In this document: positions 11,792 to 23,486 of the stretch, piece by piece
How positions within the stretch are numbered: the first letter of the stretch is position 1
Layout: each line of letters opens with the position of its first letter
Source of the DNA: Heliocidaris tuberculata
Lineage: Eukaryota; Echinodermata; Echinoidea; Camarodonta; Echinometridae
Assembly: GCA_025618425.1 (NCBI GenBank)
Contig: CM046833.1
Span: 34,532,247 to 34,596,246 of the forward strand
Length of the DNA stretch: 64,000 nt
Reading direction: 5' to 3'
Notes under the pieces: model-generated
Databases searched by the model: none
What the model saw: only the letters and a program-made list of their open reading frames with translations
Told to the model about the DNA's origin: nothing
Program-made: the position numbers and the translations under genes

Positions 11792-13164
11792 GAGGGGCGG
11801 ATCCAGGATTTTGTAAAAGTGGGGTGGGGGGGGGGGGGGGCACACAAATCTCAGAAAATCTTCTGAAAAAAAAAAAAAAAAAAGAGAGAGAGAAGATTAT
11901 CAGGAGCGCTATTCTGAGATTCGTTTTATCTCAGATAAAATCTGAGATTTTAAGTCAGTGAAACAAAAATAACCTTAAAATAAAAATACCCTTAAAATCT
12001 TTTTAAAGGGCAATCCAACCTTGGTAATAAGATGATTTGTGTGAAAGCAGAAAAATAAGAAAAACAGGATGGTGAAAGTTTGAAAGAAATCGGACAAGGA
12101 CTAAGAAAGTTATGCATGTTTGAAAAATGAGATCACTACATCTATGCGAATCTCAAATTGGCAATTTGGTGAGTCAATTGTGACGTTTTTGTGGACAACT
12201 CTCCCATTTGTCGTGCACAAAAAAATCATTAATTTGCGTTTTTCTTCGAGGCGCTTTTACCCTCGGGGCAGTACGCAAAATATATTGGAGATAGCATACT
12301 GTTATAGGTCCTCATGAACGAAAAGATCCTACTGAGTAATGCATTCTGAAAAAAGTGACATTTTAGTCATTTTGTGTGTTAGAGCGAATGGGGAAGTTGT
12401 CCACAGCTACATCACAGTGACATTACCTATTCGGCCAATTTGAAATTCCCATATGCATAGTGATTACAACTTTTAAAAATTCATAACTTTCTTATTGTTT
12501 GACCAATTTCGTTCAAACTCTCACTAATCTGCTTCTCTGATTTTTCCTCTTTCTTTCAGAGCAACTTGCTATTAAGGTTGGATTTCCCTTTAAATCGGTA
12601 TTTTTAGAACCACTTTATTTCATCTAAGACACGCCCATTTAAGATGCCTTAACCAATAAGAAATGTCGTTAGATTTCACTTCCATAATGATCAGCCAATA
12701 GAATTGCTCTCTGCCAGTCTCTTGGGCAAGAGAGCGCGAATGCGCTATTTTTATAATTTTCAATACGCGTGCCTCAAAGCGCAAACGCGCTTTTGCTAGG
12801 ATTTCCTTTAAAATGACTGAGGTACTTTCTGAGGTTTTATAACACAAGCATTATTGCAAGTGTGATATTAGTTGGCAAAAATCTTGAAATAGAATTCGAT
12901 AATCATTTTTTTTAAAGATAAAAAAAAAAAAAATTAGAGATAAAATGGTGCTCAGAATACCACCCCAGGTTTGGGGGTCCAGTTTGCCTCCAAAATTTTC
13001 TGACAAGCAACAACAAAAACAAAAAAAAAAAAAAAAAAAAAAGAAAAGTAATCAGTTCCAAAGGGAGGGGGGCATAATTGAAATAAGAGGGGGCACAATG
13101 TACACTTTTCTTTCAAAAGGGGGGGGGGGGCGCGGGCCGGAAGTGCCCCCTAAGTCCGCCACTG
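11792..13164. mobile_element. hAT-like non-autonomous element A with poly-G tracts, host to a nested element
   Basis: The left end is GAGGGGCGGATCCAGG and the right end CCTAAGTCCGCCACTG, flanked by the identical 8-bp TGTACATG (11784-11791, 13165-13172). Eight-bp duplications and CAG(G/T)GGCGG-type ends fit hAT. Inside are G runs at about 11821-11840 and 13121-13130, an A-rich run at 13020, and GGTCCAGTTTGCCTCC, a segment shared with elements B and C. A TTAA-flanked element (12007-12589) sits within it. No transposase frame. Confidence 0.8.
12007..12589. mobile_element. TTAA-flanked inverted-repeat element (583 bp), nested
   Basis: The ends are AGGGCAATCCAACCTTGGTA and ..AAGGTTGGATTTCCCT, with TTAA at 12003-12006 and 12590-12593. 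Subterminal sequences are also complementary (GAAAGTTTGAAAGAAAT against ATTTCGTTCAAACTCTC). A related copy with similar ends lies at 48129-48587. TTAA duplications are typical of piggyBac and Kolobok; the assignment between them is open. Confidence 0.75.
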
Positions 13165-13172
13165 TGTACATG

Positions 13173-13898
13173 TACATGTATTACATTACTACCTCTATAG
13201 AATGTCTGTATCTCACCCTAGAAGGCAGTATTCTCACTTTTTTTTATGATTCTTTATTCATCATTAATATCACAATCATTTTCATGTATATGTAATTGTA
13301 TACATGTACATGATTACTGGTTTGTGTACCATACCTTGAACATATGTGGGATTTAAAATATTGATCCCTGCTTTTGTTCAGTATACTTCTTATTTAATTT
13401 TGGTAAATTTACTTCTAAATCCTCCTCACCGTAAATAAGCTGCTTTATCCTACGATTCTTAAAACTGTGTAACACACATACAAATACACGCAGAATTATA
13501 AAAACAATCACAGAATCTTTGGTTTTTTGGATGTCATACCAAGCAAAATAAAACTTCCATGGACTGAATGTTAAGAATACTAAAATATTTGATGCTGTGT
13601 CATTCTCTGAAAGATTTAGGTGATCATCTTAGCTGTGATGTCTGCTGCCTCCTAGATATGACGCTGGAAAGTTCCTCTCTTTCATGAGAAAACACTTTAC
13701 TTTTTTTTTTTCTAAATATAGTTACATCTATTTACTTCGGATGTGGGGGAGGTTGCCAAGAAAGCCACTTTTATTAGCTTGTTATTCCTTAACCACTAGA
13801 CCACGTAGACCTTTCCTTTCCTTTCACTTCTCCTAAATTCCTCTAAACGCCCCATAAGTGGGTTATTTTTCACGAGAATAATTATATCAACAGCCTTT
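13173..13898. other. No feature recognised
   Basis: AT-rich sequence between element A and the LINE relic, with a short T run at 13701-13711 and nothing else I can support. Confidence 0.35.
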
Positions 13899-15844
13899 TC
13901 ACAGAGGCTCCCACATGGTGTTACCGAAAACCTTCAATTGTGAATATATCCATGTTATCATAAATACATTTACCATTTTCCTCAATATAATCACATTGCA
14001 CTTTCCCACGAACAGAAGATAATAATTCATTTTTATAATTTTCCAACTTGCATTGGTATTACTGCGTACATCTGCGAATTTATTGAAGTAATAATTCCTT
14101 TTAGGCTTACGTATTGTACAAGTGACTTGATTTCTGACTGCAGTGTAAACAGATGTCCGGTAGGTGCTTGGATATTTCATGTATTTCCGGTACATCCATT
14201 TTTTTCTTTTTACATAATATCTTAAGTTCAAAGGTAAACCAAGGCCTAGAAATAAACTTCTTCTCAATATGAATTTACAAGTGGAAAACATTTATCGTAA
14301 ATATCATTTAAAACATGCATGAAACAGTCAAATCAACCATCAGCATTAGTATCATGCAAATGCATGTCCCAATCTATTTCAGTTAACATTTCACAAAATT
14401 TTGCAATATCATTATCATTTATGAGACGCTTGGAGACAGACTTAGGTTCATTAAAATCCACCGCACACTTAATACATGTAAAAACAGAAAGATAATCACC
14501 AAAATCGGTAAGCATAATACCTGCACTCACATAATTTTCAGGTCTATTTGAAAAAAATGTTGTCAATAAGAGTTGCCGATGTCCTTGAGAACCATGTTGG
14601 TTTTAGTATAAAAAGTGTAAAAGAATAAGTCATCAGTAAATCTATGAATTTATTATTATTTGGTGAAACTGTAACATGTAATAAGTCTATAATAATCACC
14701 AATCAAAAGACACTCCTTGCTTTCATTTGTTATTTTCAGCAGTGATGTCTCAAAAATGTTCAGAAATTCAGAGACAACTTGATTAGGTGGTCTTTATACA
14801 ATGGCATGAATGGCTTTTTGATGTTTACTATCTAATTCAGTAAATGAAATTTCCACAACATTATTGAAAACGTCCAAATCAGTTCGCCTTCTAAATTTGA
14901 TTGTATCTTTTATAAAGAAACCCACACCACCATACGTTTGTTTCTACCTTGACAAATAAAAATGTAACCATCTAAATTCAAAGATTCATCACCACCGAGC
15001 CAAGTTTCTGACAATGCAATAATAGGAAAGGGATGATGAAACGTAGAAAGAGTACATTTGAAATTGTCAAAATTTCTTTTTAGGTTTCTGCAGTTGAAAT
15101 GAAGTACAGATGAAACGTCTTTTAGCTTGCGAATATTCTTAACAATAGTATTATCATAGTCTTGAGGAAATACATACTGCGTATCATCAACAAAATGACT
15201 CTGTATTGCCCTCATAGTTTCATAAACTGGATCTTGTACAAATACATCCATGATTTTCATTATTACTGCTGAAAATTTGCCTCTTACATGTTAAACAAAA
15301 CTGAGTAGCTGACATTACATACAATATACACTGAACATGCATGAGATAAGAAAGAAATTACAAAACACATATAATTCTAAAAGTTCAACTTCAGTTATAG
15401 AAAAGTTCACACGCCAGGGATAGAATTTAGATCATTAGAATGTCAAGAATACATACATGTAGTATATCTCACATGACACATCATATGGCTCCAATGTCCG
15501 CATCCGAGTGTATTACATTTGAAGTCGATTTTCCATTTGTAAGTTGAACCGAGGCTATTATCCTCCCATAATGGGTCCACGCTGCTAAGACCTTATAGGG
15601 TGTTTATATCTCTGACGTAGAGTTGTGTATTCTGTTGGATGAGGTCCTCTTGGATCGTGATCCCAGTTTTCTTTAGCTTTCTACGCGCTTAGATGACTTC
15701 AGTTCGCTTGCTATAAGAGCAAAACTTTACTATGATGGCTCGATCACACTCTCCACCATGCTTCCCTACTCGATGTGAACGATCTTTGTCACATACCGAT
15801 AAGGGAATCCCGAGATGCTCCTGAGCGATTTCACAAACAATCTG

Positions 15845-15985
15845 GGCCCCGTTGCATAAAACTTAAAACTCTACTATCAATGGTAACTACCGTGGTAACA
15901 TTACTCAACAGCCAATAAAAATCAAGGTTTTCATGGGAGTTACCATTGATGGCAAAGTTAATGGTAAGTTATATGCAACGGGGCC
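15845..15985. mobile_element. Harbinger-like MITE (141 bp) in LINE ORF1
   Basis: The inverted ends are GGCCCCGTTGCATA and TATGCAACGGGGCC, with CTG on both sides (15842-15844, 15986-15988). Taking it out rejoins NTDQ with IVCEIAQ in the LINE frame. A 3-bp TSD with GGCCC ends suits a PIF/Harbinger-type source, though the usual Harbinger target is TWA. Confidence 0.85.
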
Positions 15986-16132
15986 CTGATCTGTATTCTC
16001 TTTTGGTTTCTCCTTGATACCAAAGATACGAAGCGAAGAACGTCTGGAATGTTGCTGGAGATCGTTGGTAGCCTGCTCTAGCTTCACGATTCTTTCCTCT
16101 TTTCCTTCTATCTCCCTTTCTAGCTCCTCTAC

Positions 16133-17027
16133 ACTCTTAAAATGTTGGGTAAATATAGTTGGGTAACTGCTGGTTGGTTAAAAATATTCCCAATTCTGGG
16201 CTATTATTAACCAACTGGACACTCGAGTGGTGTAACCAATATTGGTCAATACTTTTTACCTAAATATTGGGCATATATTTACCAACAGTATTTGGTAATT
16301 ATGGGTTGGGTACTTGTTGCCCTGTAGTTTAATTTTGTCACATTTCCTTTGCCAGTTGGGTAAATTTGGTTGGGTAACTGATGGTTGGTTAGAAATTCGC
16401 TTTTGCCCAACTTGTGGTAAATATTTTTACCCAATATTGGGGAAAACACTTATATGAATATTCATGAATTTTTAGTAGCGTATGGTTTGGGGTGGCCCGA
16501 TTTACTAACTGTCACCGAATGCATAAAAAAATATAAGGGGTATATAACAGCTTGCACTAGTTTGCACTAACTGGATAGGATAGGACTAGGATGGGATAGG
16601 ATAGCTTAAAATAGGATAGGTTAGGATTGATTAGGTTAAGACCCAGAAGGACGTAACAAGCAGATTTCATTTTTTTTTTACCTAGGTTGGAGGAAAAAGG
16701 AAACAATAAATTGGGCAGCTGAATTTGCCCAACCACATGATATTTGTTACCAAACAGCTGAACAAATAGAGGGTTGGGCAATCCTATTGGGTAAGATTGG
16801 TTGGGCAATAATTACCCAACTGAGAATATAACCAACAGTTGGGCAATTGTAGAGTTGGGTAAAATCTAATGGGTCACCAACTGATGGGCAATTTAATTTG
16901 CCCAACAACATAGTATATGGATTGCCCAACATCAGTTGGGCAAATTTTAACCAAAAGTTGTGTGGACAGTATGTTGCCCAGTGTTGGTTAAAAATTGGGC
17001 ATTTTTTTGCCCAACTTTTTAAAGAGT
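16133..17027. mobile_element. 895-bp inverted-repeat element packed with TTGGGYAA motifs, copy 1
   Basis: The ends are ACTCTTAAAATGTTGGGTAA and TTGCCCAACTTTTTAAAGAGT-like. The interior repeats TTGGGTAA or TTGGGCAA and their complements many times in both orientations, at irregular spacing. It interrupts LINE ORF1. No clear TSD: TAC precedes the left end in both copies but is not found on the right. No protein-coding frame. Confidence 0.72.
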
Positions 17028-17220
17028 TTTTCGTTTATATATCATGTAGCCTACCTTCGTTCTGCTCAATCAGCAGCTGGTTGAGTTTAGTGAAAGCGGG
17101 GTCTGCCACTTCATGCGCAATGATATTGGCAAGAAGACGGATTTCATTTAAAAAGGATTGATTCTGGAAGAGTCCATGTTTGTGATCATGGACAGTAATA
17201 TTGACATGATTTTTTTCTTT

Positions 17221-17460
17221 TTTTTAAATCAAGAATTTTTGGTTCGCCTGATATCTATTACACGCCGAGAATGGTTGAGTCGATAGCGGCCGGTTGGGTA
17301 GAGGGGAGGAGGCTTACATGATTAGAAGGAAGGTTGAAAGGAATGATGAGCTATGAATAGCCAGTGCGTACATTTGGGTTTGTGAATGCAGGTGAAAAAG
17401 TGTTCTATAAAACTCTGATGTTAATATCAGCCCTTTTGACAATTACATATTTTATACTCA
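17221..17460. other. No feature recognised
   Basis: Short unassigned sequence upstream of the LINE ORF1 remnant, with a T-rich run at 17213-17226. Confidence 0.3.
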
Positions 17461-17627
17461 GGCCCGAATTCAAAGAGGAGTTTTAAACCATGGGGTTGTT
17501 AACCACCCCCCCCCCCCCCCCCGCCCCTCCTCTTGGTTTTTTTTGTTTGTTTTTTTAAACGTACATGCGCATCCGATCCAATTATGTGTTTACTTTAAGT
17601 GCGCATGGGAAGTGTGCGCTTATTTAC
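17461..17627. mobile_element. Left part of a GGCCCGAATTC MITE, broken by another insertion
   Basis: GGCCCGAATTCAAAGAGGAG..TTTAAACCATGG, a C run at 17505-17522, CGTACATGCGCATCCGATCC and GCGCATGGGAAGTGTGCGCTTATTTAC match the intact copy at 28418-28627 in order. The match ends at 17627, exactly where the next element begins. Confidence 0.75.
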
Positions 17628-18370
17628 ACTCTTAAAATGTTGGGTAAATTTAGTTGGGTAACTGCTGGTTGGTTAAAAATATTCCCAATTCTGGGCTTTT
17701 TATCAACCAACTGGACACTCGAGTGGTGTAACCAATATTGGTCAATAATTTTTACCTAAATATTGGGCATATATTTACCCAGGGGCGGATCCAGGAGTTT
17801 GTATAAGGGGGAGGGGGGCACGACTGCAGGTTTGTCATTTTGGGGAAACTGCTTGGAGGGAAACCCGTCTTTTTTTGGTCTCACCAGCTCTCGAAAAGTC
17901 GCTCAGTGGGGGGGGGGGGGGGCGATAAAAAAAATTGTCGCCAGCCCTCCAAAATTCGCTCAGTGGGGGTGGAGGTTATGGGGTCCAGTTCCCCTCCATA
18001 ATTCTCTGACAAGCCAAAAAAAAAAGTTTTTCGTTCTAAGGGGGGGGGGGGGTACAATAAAAAAGGGGGCCACAATGCATACTTTTCTTCCAAAAGGGGG
18101 GGGGGGCACGGGCCGGGTTATTTACCAACAGTATTTGGTAAGTATGGATAGGGTAGTTGTTGCCCTGTATTTGTGTAATTTTGTCACATTCCCTTTGCCA
18201 GTTGGGTAAATTTTGTTGGGTAACTGATGGTTGGTTAGAAATTAGCATAGAAATTTTCCAACAGCTATTTGGTAAATCTGGGTTGGGAAATTCTTACCCT
18301 GATGTTGTGTAATTTTGTCATATTTCCTTAGCGTTGCTGGGTAAGTTTTGTTGAGCAACTAATGCTTGTT
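17628..18370. mobile_element. TTGGGTAA-motif element, copy 2, holding hAT-like element B
   Basis: Starting ACTCTTAAAATGTTGGGTAA, it follows copy 1 almost base for base (GGACACTCGAGTGGTGTAACC, CCAATATTGGTCAAT) up to GGGCATATATTTACC. It resumes after the hAT-like insert with AACAGTATTTGGTAA. The right part is diverged and its end is not found. Confidence 0.72.
17780..18118. mobile_element. hAT-like element B (339 bp) with poly-G tracts
   Basis: It starts CAGGGGCGGATCCAGG and is flanked by TATTTACC on both sides (17772-17779, 18119-18126). The empty site is preserved in the related repeat at 16267-16300 (GGGCATATATTTACCAACAG), which fixes both ends. The right end, GGCACGGGCCGGGT, lacks the terminal CCGCCACTG part seen in element A. 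G runs at 17909-17922, 18041-18052 and 18096-18106. Confidence 0.88.
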
Positions 18371-19439
18371 TAGAAATTCGCTGAACAGTGTGTGTGGGCG
18401 CACGTGTGTGTGCGTATTATATTAAATGACCCGCTGCTGTCTTATCAAAACAGCTTGAGGTCAGAAAATGTTAATATTTTCCTGTTACCCAACAAGCATG
18501 ATTTGCATGCTATAATATTGAAATGAGTTCAGTGTGAATTTCATTTTTGTCCATCAGTGTAACACATGGGTACCCTTGATCTGAGCCATGCTCAGCTATA
18601 TTTGAGAAGTCGCATGTACTATCTGTGTTGATGCAGTTATATGGTAACCGCTGTTTGAAGCAAACAAGGAACAATATCGGTACCAAAGTACAATCAACTC
18701 ATGTCTGCGATGGAAGAGGGACTTCGAAAACATATTCCAGTTTCTGGTTCGGTTTTGTTTTTAACATTAAAATGTTGGATTTTACGTTGTCGGTGTGTGA
18801 CCTTCAAATTCATGGTAGGTCAGGTATAATCAATGGATAATTCTAAAAAGAGGGTGTTGACTCATAATCATGAATTTCCTGTTGTTAAAGTTAAACGACC
18901 TTAAACAGGCAGGAGAAGATACGAAGATATACTTATATAGACTTAGTTATGGTAACTGCTGTTTGGAATAACAAAGAAAGAGAATGTTTAAAAAGTACAC
19001 GCAAGATATGCCTGTCTGGAAATGGTACTTCGAAAAAGAAATGTCACTGTCTGCTTCATTTCCTTTCAGCATTGAAGTGTTGGATATTACATTGTTGGTG
19101 TGTGACCTCGAAATTCACGGTAGGTCAGGTACAATCAAAGGATGTTTCTAAAAGGACAATGTAGTGGAGCGACATAGCTGATCAAATGTGCAATTGTGAT
19201 AAATGCACAAAATTTGGCACAAATGTAGATATATGTATTACCGTATGATAAAATTTAGTTTGCTCCACTCACTTCGTGAGAGGGCCATTTTGAAATGTTA
19301 ATGAGAGAATCACTGAACAGGCCGGTTCAATGAGCACCGCCCAGACTGACTTGCATCTATAATTACCACCTCCTATGCGATAAGGAGCGAAAACATCCCT
19401 CAATAGTCCATTTCACACTCCTATGTAGTCAATAACGAA
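18371..19439. repeat. Diverged direct duplication
   Basis: 18641-18850 (ATGGTAACCGCTGTTTG..GTCGGTGTGTGACCTTC..GGTAGGTCAGGTATAATC) and 18949-19155 (ATGGTAACTGCTGTTTG..GTTGGTGTGTGACCTCG..GGTAGGTCAGGTACAATC) are clearly related along their length. The flanking bases carry nothing else I recognise. Confidence 0.75.
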
Positions 19440-20149
19440 CCTAGAAAAGTTCCGTACACTGAAGTTTTTTTTTTGTTGTTGTTTATTTGTGATCTTATGT
19501 GGTCCTAGAACAATTTCAGCTTTGTTGCCCAAAAGGCAACCTTGAGCAATTTTCATAATTTGCATAAATCAAAAATGGCGCCTGTAGCCATTTTGAAACC
19601 CAACTTTTGAACCACATGTCACATACTAGTGTATGATGCATGTATACAGGGGTTTCGAGGGACGTAGAATTCATTTTTAACCCAATTTTTGCAATTTAAG
19701 GTCATGATAAGTTCATTAAGGTTAAATAAAGGTCAAATTTGTTATATGTGTACATGACTGTGCATACGTTAACGATTTTAAACTGTTATAGATATGAGAT
19801 ATCTAATGTTTAAATGAAGGGGCTTTGGGTGTGTAGAAATAATCTCTGAGATCATTTATTTATTAATCAGAAGGGGTCATTTCAAGGTCAAAGTTGAACT
19901 TGATATTATGCATAGTAGGCCTACTTTGTTTAGATATGATTTGCTTTTGAAGGGTATGTCGTGCCGAATGCCTTGATGATGTTATGTTTTCAGTTTAAGT
20001 CGAGTTCGCAAACTGAAGGTCAGGTCAAAGTTCAATCTTAACCCTGGGTAATTGTCAAGGTTTGGAGGATAATATTTGTATGCAGAATTATGTCCGACCA
20101 AATTGTGGATAACAATGCAGAATCAATCTATGATGATACCATTCATTAA

Positions 20150-20541
20150 AGTGATTTGGTAACTTTGTAGAGGCTTGATAAAATCTGAACTGCCTGGCCT
20201 TACATGCTATCAGTGTATGTAATATGGTGTAAAAATGAAGCCCAGGGGAAAAAAGCACTTCAAAATCATCATATGCTTCACAAAAGTAAACATATGCAAG
20301 TGACCGGAAATGCCAGACTCATTTTCCCCCATAGACTCAGTGTTAGACTAAAGCGTATGGCCATACGCTTTCGTAGATGGGAGTATTCAGTCACAGAACT
20401 GATATCTTAATAATAGCATTATATATCTGAAAACCTCTCTATGCCTGGCATTTATTTATCCTTCTGAACATCATTACACAAGACAGATATCAAAATTCAA
20501 CAATTTATCAAATCAAGCCTCCACAAAGTTACCGAATCCCT
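20150..20541. mobile_element. TTAA-flanked inverted-repeat element (392 bp)
   Basis: The left end is AGTGATTTGGTAACTTTGTA and the right end the complement of AGGGATTCGGTAACTTTGTG. TTAA lies at 20146-20149 and 20542-20545. The short frame at 20204-20410 lies inside it and has no protein resemblance. Confidence 0.78.
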
Positions 20542-21004
20542 TTAAAAATTCCAGTTGATATTAGTCACAAAGGGATCAGTCCAAGGTCAAAGTTGAACTT
20601 TACAGTGGATACTGAATTAGTGTAATATGCCTATGAAGGTTTCGGGTCCGAATCTCGTGGTGGTTTACTTAGCTTTATAACTCATCTTCAATCAAACTCT
20701 GATGCATCTTGATCACTGGGTGAGAGGTCAAGTATGTTTTGTATATGGCACAAATAAATGGAAAAGATTAGTCTTCGACAAAATTACTTCGCATTACTAC
20801 AGGCCAAAAACAAAAAAGTGAATTCCAATTTGCCGCTCTTTGGTCGACCAATGGAACTAACAGGGGACTACCACGGTCAGTTTTTGTCACACGTATATTT
20901 AAAATAATATACTCGAAACAATGTTGTAGTCCAGGGTTTTAGTCCACAATTATTCGCATTGATGTATGTGGTGATGATGATCTGGTATAAGTGATGGATG
21001 TCAC

Positions 21005-21132
21005 CAGTGGCGGATTTAGGGGGGGGGGGGAAGGCAATCCCGACCTGTGCCACCCCCCACCCCCCTTTGAGGGAAAACAATGCATTGTGCCCCTCCTATT
21101 TGCGATTGTGGGCCCCCTTTTCGACCAGAAAA

Positions 21133-21180
<48 letters not shown>

Positions 21181-21413
21181 TGTCAGAGAATTATGGAGGG
21201 GAACTGGACCCCATAACCCCCCCCCCCCCCCCACTGAGCGACTTTTGGAGGGCTGGCGAAATTTTTTTTTTTTGGTCCCCCCCCCGGCGACTTTTGGGGG
21301 GCTGGCGAGACCAAAAAAATGTGGGTCTCCCTCCAAGCAGTTTCCCAAAGTTGACAATCCTGCATTTGTGTGCCCCCCCCCCCCCCTTATACGAAATCCT
21401 GGATCCGCCCCTG
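21005..21413. mobile_element. hAT-like element C (409 bp) with poly-G, poly-T and poly-C tracts
   Basis: The left end is CAGTGGCGGATTTAGG and the right end CCTGGATCCGCCCCTG, flanked by GATGTCAC on both sides (20997-21004, 21414-21421). The interior is the reverse complement of part of element B (TTATGGAGGGGAACTGGACC). A run of about 40 T lies at 21137-21177, with C runs at 21219-21232 and 21373-21386. Frames across it are artefacts of these runs. Confidence 0.92.
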
Positions 21414-23136
21414 GATGTCACCATTTATACCATATCACCATTTACACCCTCAGCTGTACCCCAAATTTTCAATTGTAGGGATAATCTGCTAACATGGAAT
21501 GTAAAGTATGGATTATGTTTAGTTGAAAACCCAGAAGCATGCGTGGAGATGGGATGTAGCACAGGTTTGGTGGTATTCTTCATGTTTAATACATGAGACT
21601 TTCCCCAAGCACCGTTTGTAATAGAATCTTGCTTCATCTGGTTTGTCTGAAGAAATCCAGAAGGGTTTACTGGATTCAAGTCTCAGTTTAGGGAGGATAA
21701 TTTTCTAGGTAAGGATTCATTAGTTCGTGGGTGGCTGTTCCGTTCTACAGTATTCATAATACCAGGAGTTATATTTGACGGAAAAGAAACACCTACTTTA
21801 GTAATGACGAACCATCAAACTCGGGCAGCATGGTGGATATATTGAGACGGTGTTCCGACTTATCTGGTATGGTTAGAAGGCAAGGGTCCCTTAACCACTG
21901 TTCTCCACATAAAATTTACATGGAGATCGGTGCTCTCAACACAAAGGTTTGCAATCAATTGCAGATTTTAAACAACCGTTTTGATTGGTCTGTAGCATGG
22001 TAGGGGTCATCATTTTGAACGAGATGTTCCTGAGACAGTGATCTAGATTGGCTATATTGACACTTCGCGGTTGATTGCAAACTTTGTGTTTAAGGGGCCC
22101 AGGTCATCAAATTTGCAAGGTCATTTATATCATTTTAAATTATAGGCCATACCTTCCCAACACCACACCCCGTGATGAACACATGGACCTTCCTGCATAG
22201 TAACTGCATATTCCTAATCTACATGCTATAGATCTGCAAAGTATATCTGAAACTGAAAGTTTGCACTATAATTGCCACAATCTAGATCAGATTACCTCAC
22301 ACATAGTAAACATACTGACGCTATCTGTTAACTTGATGTACAAGAAAAAATATGTAACAGCTTCAGAATCTCAGTAACGATTGGTCTCGGTTCCAACGAA
22401 GATCATTACCGGTAATACAAGCCAAATGCCAAAACGTAAAGAAACCAAACTGAGATGATTTGAAGCGGCACAATTCTGAATACATATAGTATTCTCTGAG
22501 TCCTGACAATGAAGTAAAAATGACAGATACATGTATTTGAATTCGACATTTGTAACCCAGGGTTAAGATTGACGTTTGACTTGAGCTTCAGTTCGTAATC
22601 TCGACTTAAATCGAAAATATAACATCATCAAGGCATTCAGCACCACATACCCGTCAAAGAAAAATCATATCTAACATGTGTCTAAACAAAGTAATATTAT
22701 ATCAAGTTTAACTTTGACGTTGAATTGACCCTTTCTGACAATGAACTTATCTCTGATCTCAGAGATAAGTTCTACACACCCAAAACCCCTTCATTTAAAT
22801 ATTAGACATCTATAACAGTTTAAAAATCTAACGAATGCACAGTCATGTACACATGTAACAAATTTGACCTTTATTTGACCTTTATGACCTAAACATGACC
22901 TTAAATTGCAAAATTGCGTTAAAATTTAATCATACACTAGTATGTGACATGTGGTTCAAAAGTAGGGTTTCAATATGGCTACCAGGCACCATTTTGGATT
23001 TATACAAATTATGAAAATTGCTCAAGGTTGCCCTTTGGACAACAAAGCTGAAATTGTTCTGGGACCACATAAGATCACAAATAAATAACCAAAAAAAAAA
23101 AAAAAAAAAAACTTCAGTGTACGCAACTTTTCTAGG

Positions 23137-23452
23137 TCATGAAATGTCAAGCCGACTATCGACATATGGTTCAACCAGTGAATGCCACGGTGGCCTTGAG
23201 ACGGCAAAACAACGTGTGTCGATTTTTTAAAAATAAAAATTGACTTTTTGTCGAATCTGGCTTTGTACTTGTACAATCTAACTACCAATGAAATCTGGAA
23301 ACCCCAATGTCCCCCATCACTGATATATAGCAGCCCCTCCCCCAGCAAAAACGTTTCAATTTTGCTGGCAAAACGACGTAAGCGGCGATACGTTCTTTTG
23401 CCGTCCTCACTTCTCCAATTTACAGTGTAAGTCGTCAAATCAATGTGTGCGT

Positions 23453-23486
<34 letters not shown>

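Larger units (their letters stand above)
13899..17220 (-). pseudogene. L2/CR1-like LINE relic: ORF1 and the endonuclease part of ORF2
   Basis: On the minus strand, 17170-17050 encodes FLNEIRLLANIIAHEVADP, and 16140-16050 a coiled-coil-like VEELEREIEGKEERIVKLEQ leading into RRSSLRIFGIKEKPKENTDQ. From 15841 the frame continues as IVCEIAQEHLGIPLSV, then HRVGKHGGE..RAIIVKF, the RNA-binding ORF1p pattern. ORF2 starts near 15250, with LHFNCRNLKRNFDNF and the ALSETWLGG endonuclease motif (about 15150-14990). It continues with LLTDFGDYLSVF-like (about 14520) and KRKKWMYRKYMKYPS (about 14200) segments. Reverse transcriptase is absent past 13899. A 141-bp element (15845) and an 895-bp element (16133) split ORF1, and several stops are present. 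Inactive. Confidence 0.82.
19440..23136. mobile_element. 3.7-kb element with very long inverted terminal arms
   Basis: The left arm, 19440-20050, begins CCTAGAAAAGTTCCGTACAC. The right arm, 22553-23136, is its reverse complement over almost 600 bp with scattered substitutions and small indels; it ends GTGTACGCAACTTTTCTAGG. Both arms close at CCCTGGGT. The loop holds a TTAA-flanked element and hAT-like element C but no recognisable transposase or other protein. No convincing TSD. It could be a foldback-type transposon or an inverted duplication. Confidence 0.8.

Noticed and set aside
15844..15986. Frame crossing into the MITE as a LINE ORF1 variant
   Set aside because: The CTG duplication and restored NTDQ-IVCEIAQ frame show that it is an insertion.
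20204..20410. 68-codon frame as a small gene
   Set aside because: It lies inside the TTAA-flanked element 20150-20541 and has no homologue that I recognise.
20991..21596. 201-codon frame and its overlapping partners
   Set aside because: They run through G, T and C homopolymers of hAT-like element C; phenylalanine and proline runs follow from these.
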